Shown: piece after piece, positions 1 through 5,701 of the stretch | How the letters are laid out: every line of letters starts with the position of its first letter | Position numbering within the stretch: the stretch's first letter is position 1 | Source of the DNA: an uncultured Bacteroidales bacterium | Lineage (GTDB): Bacteria > Bacteroidota > Bacteroidia > Bacteroidales > UBA4417 | Direction: 5' to 3' | Assembly (NCBI GenBank): GCA_903917425.1 | Contig: CAIXAQ010000059.1 | Location: 1 to 8,041, forward strand | DNA length: 8,041 bases | Notes under the pieces: generated by a model | What the model saw: the letters and a program-made list of their open reading frames with translations, nothing else | Told to the model about the DNA's origin: nothing | Databases searched by the model: none | Position numbers and translations under genes: made by a program

Positions 1-47
1 CAGACCTGATACATGTGTTCGTCAGAATTCCTCTTCCAAATTTCCAT
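1..47 (-). CDS. Possible 5' end of a minus-strand gene leaving the window (partial)
   Basis: Reading the minus strand from an ATG at 47-45 gives an open frame to the window edge, MEIWKRNSDEHMYQV. No family can be assigned from 15 residues. The start lies 105 bases downstream of the stop codon of the minus-strand Crp/Fnr regulator, so it could be a second gene of the same transcript. No TAnnTTTG-type promoter was found on the minus strand between the two. It may equally be a chance open frame, and the true start could differ. Confidence 0.3.
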   Translation of the reverse strand, partial: MEIWKRNSDEHMYQV

Positions 48-64
48 AGTGGCCGATTGCACTG

Positions 65-103
65 AACTTTGAATTTTGCTTTTTGCTTTTTAAACTTTGA
101 ATT
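65..103. repeat. AT-rich intergenic direct repeats
   Basis: The 11-mer AACTTTGAATT occurs at 65-75 and again at 93-103, a 28-base period. Between the copies is a short 7-base tandem, TTTTGCT twice at 74-87 followed by more T. Low-complexity spacers of this kind (strings like CAAAGTT and GCAAAAA on the opposite strand) are common between Bacteroidota genes. It sits in the spacer after the Crp/Fnr gene. No stable GC-rich hairpin is present here, so I do not call it a terminator. Confidence 0.5.
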
Positions 104-152
104 AATGAAATTTATATCAGTTTCGATTGAATCGTGTATTTCCAATCCTGCA

Positions 153-851
153 CTACCCTGTCTGGCTGATTTTGACTAAATGATCTGCATTTAATATCTC
201 AAAGTCATTTCCATTCACCTGTATAATGTTTTCATCTTTAAATTCCCGGAGGATGCGGATAGCACTTTCCTTCGACATCCCTGACATATCGGCCAGGTCC
301 TGCCTCGAAAGCGTAGTATGGAATGGATTGGTTTCGTAAACCTTATCTTTTAAATACAATAAAACATCGGCAATACGGCCGGGCATCTGCTTTTGGGTAA
401 GGCTGATAAAAAGTTCGTAATTATTAATTGATTGCAGGCTCACTTTCTTTAGAAAATCTTCAGCAAAATCAGCATTGGTGCGGATCAGACTTTTAAAAGT
501 GACTAAATCGACAAGGCAAGCTACCGAATCCTCAATCGCCATGGCCGAAAAATGGTGCATCTGGTCAGCATAAATACCGGGACCCAGAATGTACTCAACG
601 GGTTTTACAACACCGAGAATCAAATTTTTATTGTTATATCCTTCGATATATGTTTTCACCTTGCCCTGTGTTAAGCAGAGGAAATGCATATTCGGCGTTC
701 CTTGTTTAAAAATCAGTTCTCCTGCTTTAAAATGCACTTCTATACGCTTATCATCAATCTGATTCAGTTCCGACTGACAAAGACCACCGAAAATATCAGT
801 ACGATCCTGGCAGGCTGCGCATCCTTTTGAGTATTGAGTATGTTGGTTCAC
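153..851 (-). CDS. Crp/Fnr-family transcriptional regulator with FNR-like cysteines
   Basis: A 232-residue cytoplasmic DNA-binding protein of usual Crp/Fnr length. Residues about 30-125 form the cyclic-nucleotide-type beta-roll (FKAGELIFKQG; LTQGKVKTY). A dimerisation helix follows, and the C-terminal winged helix-turn-helix spans about 178-215 (LSRQDLADMSGMSKESAIRI). The recognition helix keeps the Glu and Arg (E-S-A-I-R) that contact TTGAT/TTGAC-type half-sites in Fnr, but the intervening Ser of E. coli Fnr is Ile. Cys11, Cys14 and Cys25 precede the roll, and Cys112 (in DSVACLVDL) aligns with Fnr Cys122. Together they could bind an oxygen-labile 4Fe-4S cluster, with a spacing (C-x2-C-x10-C) unlike E. 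coli Fnr (C-x2-C-x5-C). It is divergent from the cytochrome genes, with a 264-base shared upstream region containing an Fnr-like box, so it probably regulates itself and/or them. Family assignment is secure; cluster binding is inferred. Confidence 0.93.
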   Translation of the reverse strand: MNQHTQYSKGCAACQDRTDIFGGLCQSELNQIDDKRIEVHFKAGELIFKQGTPNMHFLCLTQGKVKTYIEGYNNKNLILGVVKPVEYILGPGIYADQMHHFSAMAIEDSVACLVDLVTFKSLIRTNADFAEDFLKKVSLQSINNYELFISLTQKQMPGRIADVLLYLKDKVYETNPFHTTLSRQDLADMSGMSKESAIRILREFKDENIIQVNGNDFEILNADHLVKISQTG

Positions 852-933
852 CTATTTTTATTTAAATGATACTGAATGTTTTAAAACCTAAAAAACGGAC
901 TTTCGTCCTATCAAGATGTATTTCAAACGGCTA

Positions 934-941
934 CAAAGATA
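934..941 (-). promoter_or_regulatory. Bacteroidota -7 promoter element for the Crp/Fnr gene
   Basis: On the minus strand these bases read TATCTTTG, an exact match to the Bacteroidota -7 consensus TAnnTTTG. Transcription would begin near 927-930, giving a leader of about 75-80 bases before the start codon at 851. No TTTG/TTG -33 box is found at the usual spacing. The Fnr-like box at 964-977 occupies roughly the place where an activator could substitute for one. Confidence 0.55.
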
Positions 942-963
942 ATGACATATATCAATATATCTA

Positions 964-977
964 GTGATAAGTATCAA
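964..977. promoter_or_regulatory. FNR-type operator, GTGAT-N4-ATCAA
   Basis: GTGATAAGTATCAA matches the Fnr consensus TTGAT-N4-ATCAA at 9 of 10 defined bases, and its core TGATA-AG-TATCA is a perfect inverted repeat. Its centre (970.5) is about 41-44 bases upstream of the start predicted from the minus-strand -7 box at 934-941, the classical class II activator distance. It also lies about 145 bases before the start codon of the divergent cytochrome gene. A second small inverted repeat, TTGT-CAA-ACAA, follows at 985-995. The adjacent Crp/Fnr regulator is the likely ligand; that pairing is inference. Confidence 0.5.
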
Positions 978-1032
978 AATATTATTGTCAAACAATCATA
1001 TTTTATATACTAACTATTTCATTCAAAAAGTA

Positions 1033-1040
1033 TTCCTTTG
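1033..1040 (+). promoter_or_regulatory. Weak candidate -7 element for the cytochrome genes
   Basis: TTCCTTTG matches the Bacteroidota -7 consensus TAnnTTTG at five of six fixed positions. Transcription would start about 1044-1048, leaving a leader of about 70 bases before the lipoprotein cytochrome at 1116. No TTG-type -33 box lies 17-23 bases upstream, so if real the promoter would probably need an activator. The Fnr-like box is then about 75 bases upstream. Confidence 0.3.
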
Positions 1041-1062
1041 TACTGTTATTTAAAAAACAGTA
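1041..1062. repeat. 22-bp near-perfect palindrome at the cytochrome promoter
   Basis: The arms TACTGTT (1041-1047) and AACAGTA (1056-1062) are perfectly complementary. The interior contains TTTAAA, itself a palindrome, so 10 of 11 possible base pairs form across the element. It begins right after the candidate -7 box and would include the transcription start, a typical operator position. As RNA it could form a weak 5'-leader hairpin. There is no T-run after it, so it is not a terminator. The binding protein is unknown. Confidence 0.4.
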
Positions 1063-1115
1063 GTTGAGTCAAAACCAAAACAGCTAACCGAAAATAAAAC
1101 CTAAAAAAAGCACCA

Positions 1116-1499
1116 ATGAAAAAGAGATTTCTCCGATTATTATTCCTTTCAGGCACACTGCTTGCACTGCTAACTGCCTGTGAATATGATTATAATGTTC
1201 CTGCACCGCCAAAACCAGCACCTCCTGCTAACGATACTATCAGTTATTCGCAGGATGTTCAGCCTTTTTTTACTGCCAAATGTGTTTCTTGTCACGCAGG
1301 AAGCCTCGCACCTAACCTTGTTGCCGGACAATCCTATGCAGCTGTAGTTCCAGCTTTTGTAACAGCCAATAGTCCGGAAACCAGCGAACTCTATACTGTT
1401 TGCGCTCCTGGCGGAAGCATGGTTAGTTACGGCAATGTTACGAGTGCTGAGCTCGATCTGTTGTACCGTTGGATTTTTGCAGGTGCAAAAAACGATTAA
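1116..1499 (+). CDS. Monohaem c-type cytochrome lipoprotein
   Basis: A 127-residue electron carrier anchored by lipid. The N terminus (KKRFLRLLFL...) is a lipoprotein signal ending in the lipobox LLTAC with Cys22 as the acylated residue. A Pro-rich linker (about 29-38, PAPPKPAPP) follows. One haem-c site, CVSCH, lies at 56-60. Met102 in GGSMVSYG is the likely distal haem ligand, and the C-terminal helix LDLLYRWIFAGAKN closes a small class I cytochrome fold. The pattern SYSQDVQPFF...CVSCH is typical of Bacteroidota monohaem lipoprotein cytochromes. It is first in a three-gene plus-strand group, 35 bases before the barrel gene. The lipobox residue after Cys is Glu23, not a standard inner-membrane retention Asp, so outer-membrane placement is possible but unproven. 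Its partner is unknown. Confidence 0.88.
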   Translation: MKKRFLRLLFLSGTLLALLTACEYDYNVPAPPKPAPPANDTISYSQDVQPFFTAKCVSCHAGSLAPNLVAGQSYAAVVPAFVTANSPETSELYTVCAPGGSMVSYGNVTSAELDLLYRWIFAGAKND

Positions 1500-1534
1500 G
1501 GTTAGTTTTAATCACATAAAAATAAAAACAGACA

Positions 1535-2485
1535 ATGAAACATATATATAAGACACTTAAATACAGCGCTTTGACGCTATTAGCGATTATTGCGATACAA
1601 ACAAGAATAATTGCGCAGGAAGAAGTTGCACAGGATTCGACGATGGTTGAAGAAACTCCAAAAGCAGAACCTGTAAGACCGGCATTTGAGAGTGGATTGC
1701 TTTTTGACAATGCCACCACTACTGTTCAGCCATCCAGAACACTCGAATTTGTGCTTCAGCACCGTTTTGGAATCATCGAAAACGGCATCCACGATATTTA
1801 TGGTATCTATGGTGCAGCAAATATCCGTTTTGGCCTTAATTACAGTATATTGGATAACTTTACTGTTGGATTGGGAACCACGAAAACCAACAAATTACAG
1901 GATCTTCAATTGAAATACAGAATAATTGAGCAAACCCGCACGAACAGCATCCCTGTTACCGTAATGTTGTACGAAGTTGTTGCCGTTGATGGCAATCCAA
2001 GCACAAAATGGGATCTTACGCCCGATACTATCAATCCTAAAAGCTATAAGTTCAGCAACAGAATGTCGTATTTCACACAGTTGGTAGTTTCGCGCAGGTT
2101 CGATGATCACCTTTCATTACAGGTTGCAGGTGCATTCACTCACTACAACTGCGTTGATTCAGTTTATAACCACGACAGGATTTCAGTATCGTTCGCAGGA
2201 AGATATAAATTCACACCACAAACTTCATTGATTGTGGCCGGCGATTTTCCTTTAGACCTAACAGGAATAAAAGACTACAAGAAAATCAGCGACAAGACAG
2301 TTATTTACGACAAGCCAAACCTTACTGTTGGTGTTGAAATATCGACCAGTACCCATGCTTTCCAGATTTACCTTGCATCCGCAAAGGGAATCTTACCCCA
2401 GGAAGATATTATGTGGAATAAAAATGACTTTTTCCAGGGAGGCATCCTTATAGGATTCAACCTTACCCGCCTTTGGAATTTTTAA
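1535..2485 (+). CDS. DUF5777-like outer-membrane beta-barrel protein
   Basis: A 316-residue exported protein. Residues 1-27 are a Sec signal peptide (hydrophobic TLLAIIAI, cleavage near IIA|Q). A charged linker rich in Glu and Pro runs to about residue 48. From PAFESGLLFDNATTT onward the chain alternates hydrophobic and polar residues with aromatic girdles (TLEFVLQHRFG, AANIRFGLNYSI, RISVSFAGRYKF) and ends in an aromatic, FNLTRLWNF, the usual signal for outer-membrane barrel assembly. The opening motif of the mature part resembles the Bacteroidota DUF5777 barrel family, often found beside cytochrome c genes; this is recalled, not searched. It sits between two monohaem cytochrome genes, which suggests a role in moving electrons or a small substrate at the outer membrane. 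No enzyme motif is visible. Confidence 0.75.
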   Translation: MKHIYKTLKYSALTLLAIIAIQTRIIAQEEVAQDSTMVEETPKAEPVRPAFESGLLFDNATTTVQPSRTLEFVLQHRFGIIENGIHDIYGIYGAANIRFGLNYSILDNFTVGLGTTKTNKLQDLQLKYRIIEQTRTNSIPVTVMLYEVVAVDGNPSTKWDLTPDTINPKSYKFSNRMSYFTQLVVSRRFDDHLSLQVAGAFTHYNCVDSVYNHDRISVSFAGRYKFTPQTSLIVAGDFPLDLTGIKDYKKISDKTVIYDKPNLTVGVEISTSTHAFQIYLASAKGILPQEDIMWNKNDFFQGGILIGFNLTRLWNF

Positions 2486-2552
2486 TCTATTAAACTATCG
2501 TTTGGACTATTTTTTGCAATCAAACAAGTATAACCAATTAAACAAAAACAAA

Positions 2553-2969
2553 ATGAAAAACTCAGTTAAATTTTTCGCAATCATTTGCACTGCAATTCTA
2601 TTTGTAACTGCAAATATGGCAATGGCTCAAAAAGCCGGAGGACCATGGACGGTACCTGCAAAGTACAAAGCTATGAAAAGCACCGTTAAAGCCGGTGATC
2701 CTTCCATTGCCGGTGTTGGCAAGGAAACTTTCAACAAACATTGCAAATCGTGCCATGGAGCCAAAGGATTAGGCGATGGACCAAAAGCTGCCAACCTGAA
2801 AACAAGCACGGGTAATTTTTCCGATGCTAAATTCCAGGCTAACTCGGATGGCGATCTTTATTACATGTCGTTTATAGGACGTGACGAAATGCCAAATTTC
2901 GAGAAAAAAATCCTCAACGAAAACGACAGATGGGCTGTTATTGGCTTCATCCGTACTTTGAAAAAATAA
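2553..2969 (+). CDS. Soluble periplasmic monohaem cytochrome c
   Basis: A 138-residue class I cytochrome c. I start it at the ATG at 2553 because a clean Sec signal peptide follows at once (KNSVKFFAIICTAILFV, cleavage near AMA|Q at 25). An in-frame ATG at 2502 would add 17 polar residues in front of it. The haem site CKSCH is at 64-68, followed by GAKGLGDGP, a typical loop after the haem site. Met113 in RDEMPNF is the likely distal ligand, and the C-terminal helix is DRWAVIGFIRTLKK. It lacks a lipobox and membrane segment, so it should diffuse in the periplasm. It is the last gene before the terminator at 2980. It could shuttle electrons between the heptahaem complex encoded downstream and the lipoprotein cytochrome or another acceptor; that pathway is inferred. 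Confidence 0.87.
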   Translation: MKNSVKFFAIICTAILFVTANMAMAQKAGGPWTVPAKYKAMKSTVKAGDPSIAGVGKETFNKHCKSCHGAKGLGDGPKAANLKTSTGNFSDAKFQANSDGDLYYMSFIGRDEMPNFEKKILNENDRWAVIGFIRTLKK

Positions 2970-2979
2970 TTTAAAACGT

Positions 2980-3028
2980 AGAAAAGGGTGTTTCTGTCAG
3001 ATTTCAGAACACCCTTTTCTTTTTTTTT
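2980..3028 (+). terminator. Rho-independent terminator after the cytochrome/barrel genes
   Basis: A perfect 13-bp stem pairs 2980-2992 (AGAAAAGGGTGTT) with 3008-3020 (AACACCCTTTTCT) across a 15-base loop and is followed by eight T residues to 3028. It lies 10 bases after the monohaem cytochrome stop and only 36 bases before the heptahaem cytochrome start. It therefore separates the two gene groups or acts as a leaky attenuator between them. On the minus strand it has only a short T-run, so it is mainly one-directional. Confidence 0.9.
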
Positions 3029-3064
3029 GCGTAAAAGGCAAGCTGTTCTACTAATTTTACTAAG

Positions 3065-4048
3065 ATGATATCCCTTTTTTCCCGCATTTTCATAAAAGTC
3101 CCTGTTTCTGTTTGTCTGGCAGTTTTCATGATAGTGATGCTGTCGTTAACTACTGAGGCACAAAACAAGCCCAAAAAAGAAACGATTGCCTTCAACGAGA
3201 ATTGTCTTAAATGCCATGGGCAATCGAAATATAAATACTTAAATCCTGAATCAGGTACTGAAGTTACTAAACGGATGTACATCGAGACTATTATTAACCG
3301 GACTGAATTTTACGATTCAAACCATAAGACATTTAAATGCACTGATTGCCATTCAGAAGAATACGGCACTTTCCCGCATGCCGGTAATTTGCGGATGGAA
3401 TCAAAATATGTTTGTATTGATTGCCATGGCGGAGACGAAACCTACGCCAAATTCCAATTCGAAAAAATAGAAGCTGAATTTCACGAAAGTGTACATTCGA
3501 CCAAGCATAGCGAAGATTTTAACTGCTGGATGTGCCACAACCCGCATTCCTACAAAATAAGTGTCCGCTCCAACGATAAAATCAAAGATATTGTGGCTTA
3601 CGACAATGCAATCTGTTTGAATTGTCATGCCGATATCAGCAATTACCAGATGCTTACCGACAAGGTAAATCCAAATATCTTAAAAAAGCACGAGTGGTTG
3701 CCTAACCAGGCCTTGCATTTCAAAAATGTCCGTTGCATCGAATGCCATGCCCGCACCAACGACTCCATACTGGTTGCCCACAACATACAGCCAAAAGCAA
3801 AAGCCGTTAGGCGATGTGTTGAATGTCATTCGACCAATTCGATTCTTATGGCTTCCCTGTATAAATATAAAGTACAGGAAGGCCGCAGCAAAGCCGGTTT
3901 TTATAACGGGGTTATTATGAACGAAGGATATGTAATCGGTGCAAACCGGAATTACTATCTTGGCATACTTAGCCTTATCATGTTCGGTTGTGTTGCCGCC
4001 GGCATCCTAATTCATGCTTCACTCAGAATACTAAAACGCAAGAAATAA
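3065..4048 (+). CDS. Membrane-anchored heptahaem c-type cytochrome
   Basis: A 327-residue multihaem cytochrome. Residues 1-33 form a signal peptide (PVSVCLAVFMIVMLSLTTEAQ). Seven CxxCH sites follow at Cys47, 92, 117, 154, 184, 224 and 251, with several extra His residues (for example HAG at 106-107 and HSTKHS near 144-147) available as distal ligands. A transmembrane helix at about 297-320, followed by the positive tail RILKRKK, anchors the C terminus with the haem domain in the periplasm. There is no CxxCK site, so it is not a catalytic nitrite reductase. As first gene of a five-gene operon with b561, Fe-S and NrfD subunits, it matches the multihaem subunit of quinone-linked complexes such as Qrc, Ohc, Nhc or Geobacter Cbc types. 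It probably exchanges electrons with soluble cytochromes. Its stop codon overlaps the next start by one base. No strong promoter of its own is seen; a weak TAATTTTA lies at 3052-3059. Confidence 0.9.
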   Translation: MISLFSRIFIKVPVSVCLAVFMIVMLSLTTEAQNKPKKETIAFNENCLKCHGQSKYKYLNPESGTEVTKRMYIETIINRTEFYDSNHKTFKCTDCHSEEYGTFPHAGNLRMESKYVCIDCHGGDETYAKFQFEKIEAEFHESVHSTKHSEDFNCWMCHNPHSYKISVRSNDKIKDIVAYDNAICLNCHADISNYQMLTDKVNPNILKKHEWLPNQALHFKNVRCIECHARTNDSILVAHNIQPKAKAVRRCVECHSTNSILMASLYKYKVQEGRSKAGFYNGVIMNEGYVIGANRNYYLGILSLIMFGCVAAGILIHASLRILKRKK

Positions 4049-4665
4049 TGTCAGGAAAAATATATCTATATCCCGTATGGCTGAGGTTGTGGCACGGCCT
4101 TAATGCTATTTTAATCATACTGCTCATCATCAGCGGTGTAAGCATGCAATACACCAACCCGGCAAATCCGTTCATCCGCTTCGATATTGCTGTTACCATG
4201 CATAACTTCAGCGGAATACTGCTCACCATCAATTATTGCTGGTTTCTTTTCGGCACTATTACAACCCCCAATGGAAAGTATTACAAACTTTCGTTCAAAG
4301 GACTCATGGAAAGGCTTATAAAACAATTCACCTATTATACTTTCGGGATTTTCAAACATGAAAAACCGCCATTCCCGGTAACAAAGGAAAGCAAGTTCAA
4401 TCCGTTACAACAGTTTACGTATGTTGCAGCCATGTTTATTCTTGTTCCCATTGTAATAGTTACCGGCTGGGCTTTATTGTATCCCGAGTTTGTTTTAACC
4501 AAAATTATGGGAGGCAGCGGACTAAAAATCAACGACTTCTTCCATGTAATTCTTGGTTTCTTCGTATCCTTTTTTATGCTTATTCATATCTATTTCTGCA
4601 CTATCGGAGCCACTTTTGTCAGCAATTTTAAAAGCATGATAACCGGTTTTCACGAATCACACTAA
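4048..4665 (+). CDS. Cytochrome b561-type membrane subunit (thiosulfate reductase/NiFe-hydrogenase cytochrome b family)
   Basis: A 205-residue integral membrane cytochrome b. I start it at 4048, where TAATG overlaps the previous stop by one base; an upstream in-frame ATG at 3988 lies inside the previous gene. Four helices are seen at about 13-33, 52-70, 124-145 and 164-187. His16 (RLWHGLN), His52 (TMHNFSG), His166 (FFHVILG) and His180 (LIHIYF) are placed to ligate two b haems. The family signature KFNPLQQFTY is at 116-125. Such subunits carry electrons between the quinone pool and a periplasmic partner, here probably the heptahaem cytochrome or the Fe-S protein. The combination with an NrfD protein in one operon is notable because either could serve as quinone module. 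Confidence 0.88.
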   Translation: MSGKIYLYPVWLRLWHGLNAILIILLIISGVSMQYTNPANPFIRFDIAVTMHNFSGILLTINYCWFLFGTITTPNGKYYKLSFKGLMERLIKQFTYYTFGIFKHEKPPFPVTKESKFNPLQQFTYVAAMFILVPIVIVTGWALLYPEFVLTKIMGGSGLKINDFFHVILGFFVSFFMLIHIYFCTIGATFVSNFKSMITGFHESH

Positions 4666-4673
4666 AAGAAGTC

Positions 4674-4691
4674 ATTCCGGTTAAAAGGAAT
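4674..4691 (+). other. Small intercistronic hairpin
   Basis: ATTCC (4674-4678) pairs with GGAAT (4687-4691) across an 8-base loop, just after the b561 stop and 41 bases before the Fe-S gene start. It is short and has no T-run, so it is at most an mRNA stability or spacing element. It could also be chance. Confidence 0.2.
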
Positions 4692-4732
4692 CGAAAATCA
4701 GTACCTCGTTACAGAACTTAAAATGAATTACT

Positions 4733-5701
4733 TTGAAAAACGATAAAAAGGACGACAACAATTCGCGGCGAAATTTCCTCAAATTGGGAATATTAGCAGG
4801 TGCAGGTACAGTTGCCACCGGAGCTTTGTTAGTAACGGGCAAAAGTGCTTCAGGAGAATCCGGGGAAAAAATAAAGGTTCTTACTACCACAGGTGAAGTT
4901 ATGGAAGTGGATAAAAACTTCCTGACCCAGGCCCCTGTTGGCCGCAAAGAATCACACCAGGGTATTCCCGGGCGTAAGTTTGTGATGGTGATTGACCTTG
5001 CCAGGTGTAAAAACGCCCGTAAATGTGTCGAAGAATGCCAGAAAGGCCATAACCTGCCGAAAGAAACGGAATTCATGAAGGTTTACCTGATGCAGGACTC
5101 CGAAAAAACTGCGCCTTACTGGTTCCCGAAACCCTGTTACCATTGCGACAATCCTCAGTGTGTGAGTGTTTGCCCGGTAGGTGCAACCTACAAGCGAACC
5201 GACGGAATCGTACTTATTGATAACGAACGTTGCATAGGATGTAAATTCTGTATGACCGGATGCCCATACTCGACCCGTGTATTTGCCTGGAAACCCGATG
5301 AAGCATATGATATCGACCAACCCTATTCACCCGAAAAAAGTGTTCCGGGTGTTGAAGGAACCGTTTCCAAATGCGATTTCTGTCCCGACCTGGCCCGGGA
5401 AGGAAAATTACCTTATTGCGCACAGGCCTGCCCGATGGGAGTAATTTATTTTGGTGATATCGACGAAGACGTTGTTACCAATGGCACCGAAACTTTTAAA
5501 TTCAGCGAACTGATCCGCGACCGCTCAGGTTACAGGTACCTCGATAACCTGGGAACCCGACCGAACGTTTATTATCTGCCGCCGGTTGACAGGCAGTTCC
5601 CGGTTGAACGCGGTTTGGACGGACTCGATGAGGAAACCCTGAAAAGGTATGACAATACGCCTTATGTGAAAAATGCTAAAATTAGTAAGGAGGCCAAATA
5701 A
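4733..5701 (+). CDS. Tat-exported ferredoxin-like Fe-S subunit (NrfC/TtrB/DsrO type)
   Basis: A 322-residue periplasmic electron-transfer subunit. The Tat motif SRRNFLK (11-17) precedes a hydrophobic stretch to about 36. Four cysteine motifs follow. The first is Cys92, 98 and 102, with Ala95 where the usual second Cys would be. The others are Cys135, 138, 143 and 147P; Cys167, 170, 173 and 177P; and Cys214, 217, 229 and 233P. This totals 15 rather than the usual 16, so three clusters look normal and the fourth may be altered (3Fe-4S or differently ligated). It should bridge the NrfD/b561 membrane subunits and the heptahaem cytochrome. The start is TTG at 4733. An in-frame TGA at 4724 excludes earlier ATGs, and the Tat motif requires a start before about 4760. 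Deleting one A from the A5 run at 4736-4740 would instead join it to an ATG at 4723. The stop overlaps the NrfD start by one base. Confidence 0.9.
   Translation: MKNDKKDDNNSRRNFLKLGILAGAGTVATGALLVTGKSASGESGEKIKVLTTTGEVMEVDKNFLTQAPVGRKESHQGIPGRKFVMVIDLARCKNARKCVEECQKGHNLPKETEFMKVYLMQDSEKTAPYWFPKPCYHCDNPQCVSVCPVGATYKRTDGIVLIDNERCIGCKFCMTGCPYSTRVFAWKPDEAYDIDQPYSPEKSVPGVEGTVSKCDFCPDLAREGKLPYCAQACPMGVIYFGDIDEDVVTNGTETFKFSELIRDRSGYRYLDNLGTRPNVYYLPPVDRQFPVERGLDGLDEETLKRYDNTPYVKNAKISKEAK
5687..5693 (+). promoter_or_regulatory. Strong Shine-Dalgarno site for the NrfD-type gene
   Basis: AAGGAGG lies inside the 3' end of the Fe-S gene, seven bases before the ATG at 5701. Most genes in this window lack such a site, as is usual in Bacteroidota. 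Together with the one-base stop/start overlap it suggests efficient coupled translation of the Fe-S and NrfD subunits, which should be needed in equal amounts. Confidence 0.6.

Noticed and set aside
129..139. CGATT-G-AATCG as terminator of the Crp/Fnr gene
   Set aside because: The palindrome is too short, has almost no loop and lacks a T-run on the minus strand.
2502..2552. Upstream ATG for the soluble monohaem cytochrome
   Set aside because: It would place 17 polar residues before an otherwise ideal signal peptide; the ATG at 2553 fits better.
3988..4047. Upstream ATG for the b561-like subunit
   Set aside because: It lies deep inside the heptahaem gene and adds a Cys/Arg-rich stretch unlike the family. 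The overlapping TAATG start at 4048 is typical of coupled genes.
3065..4048. Catalytic nitrite reductase (NrfA) or octahaem enzyme
   Set aside because: There are only seven CxxCH sites and no CxxCK or other catalytic haem motif, so an electron-transfer role is favoured.
4681..5076. Long minus-strand open frame opposite the Fe-S gene
   Set aside because: It is antisense to a gene with clear Tat and cysteine motifs, and its translation shows no domain. The other long antisense frames (for example 3004-3282, 4952-5320 and 7237-7455) were dismissed for the same reason.
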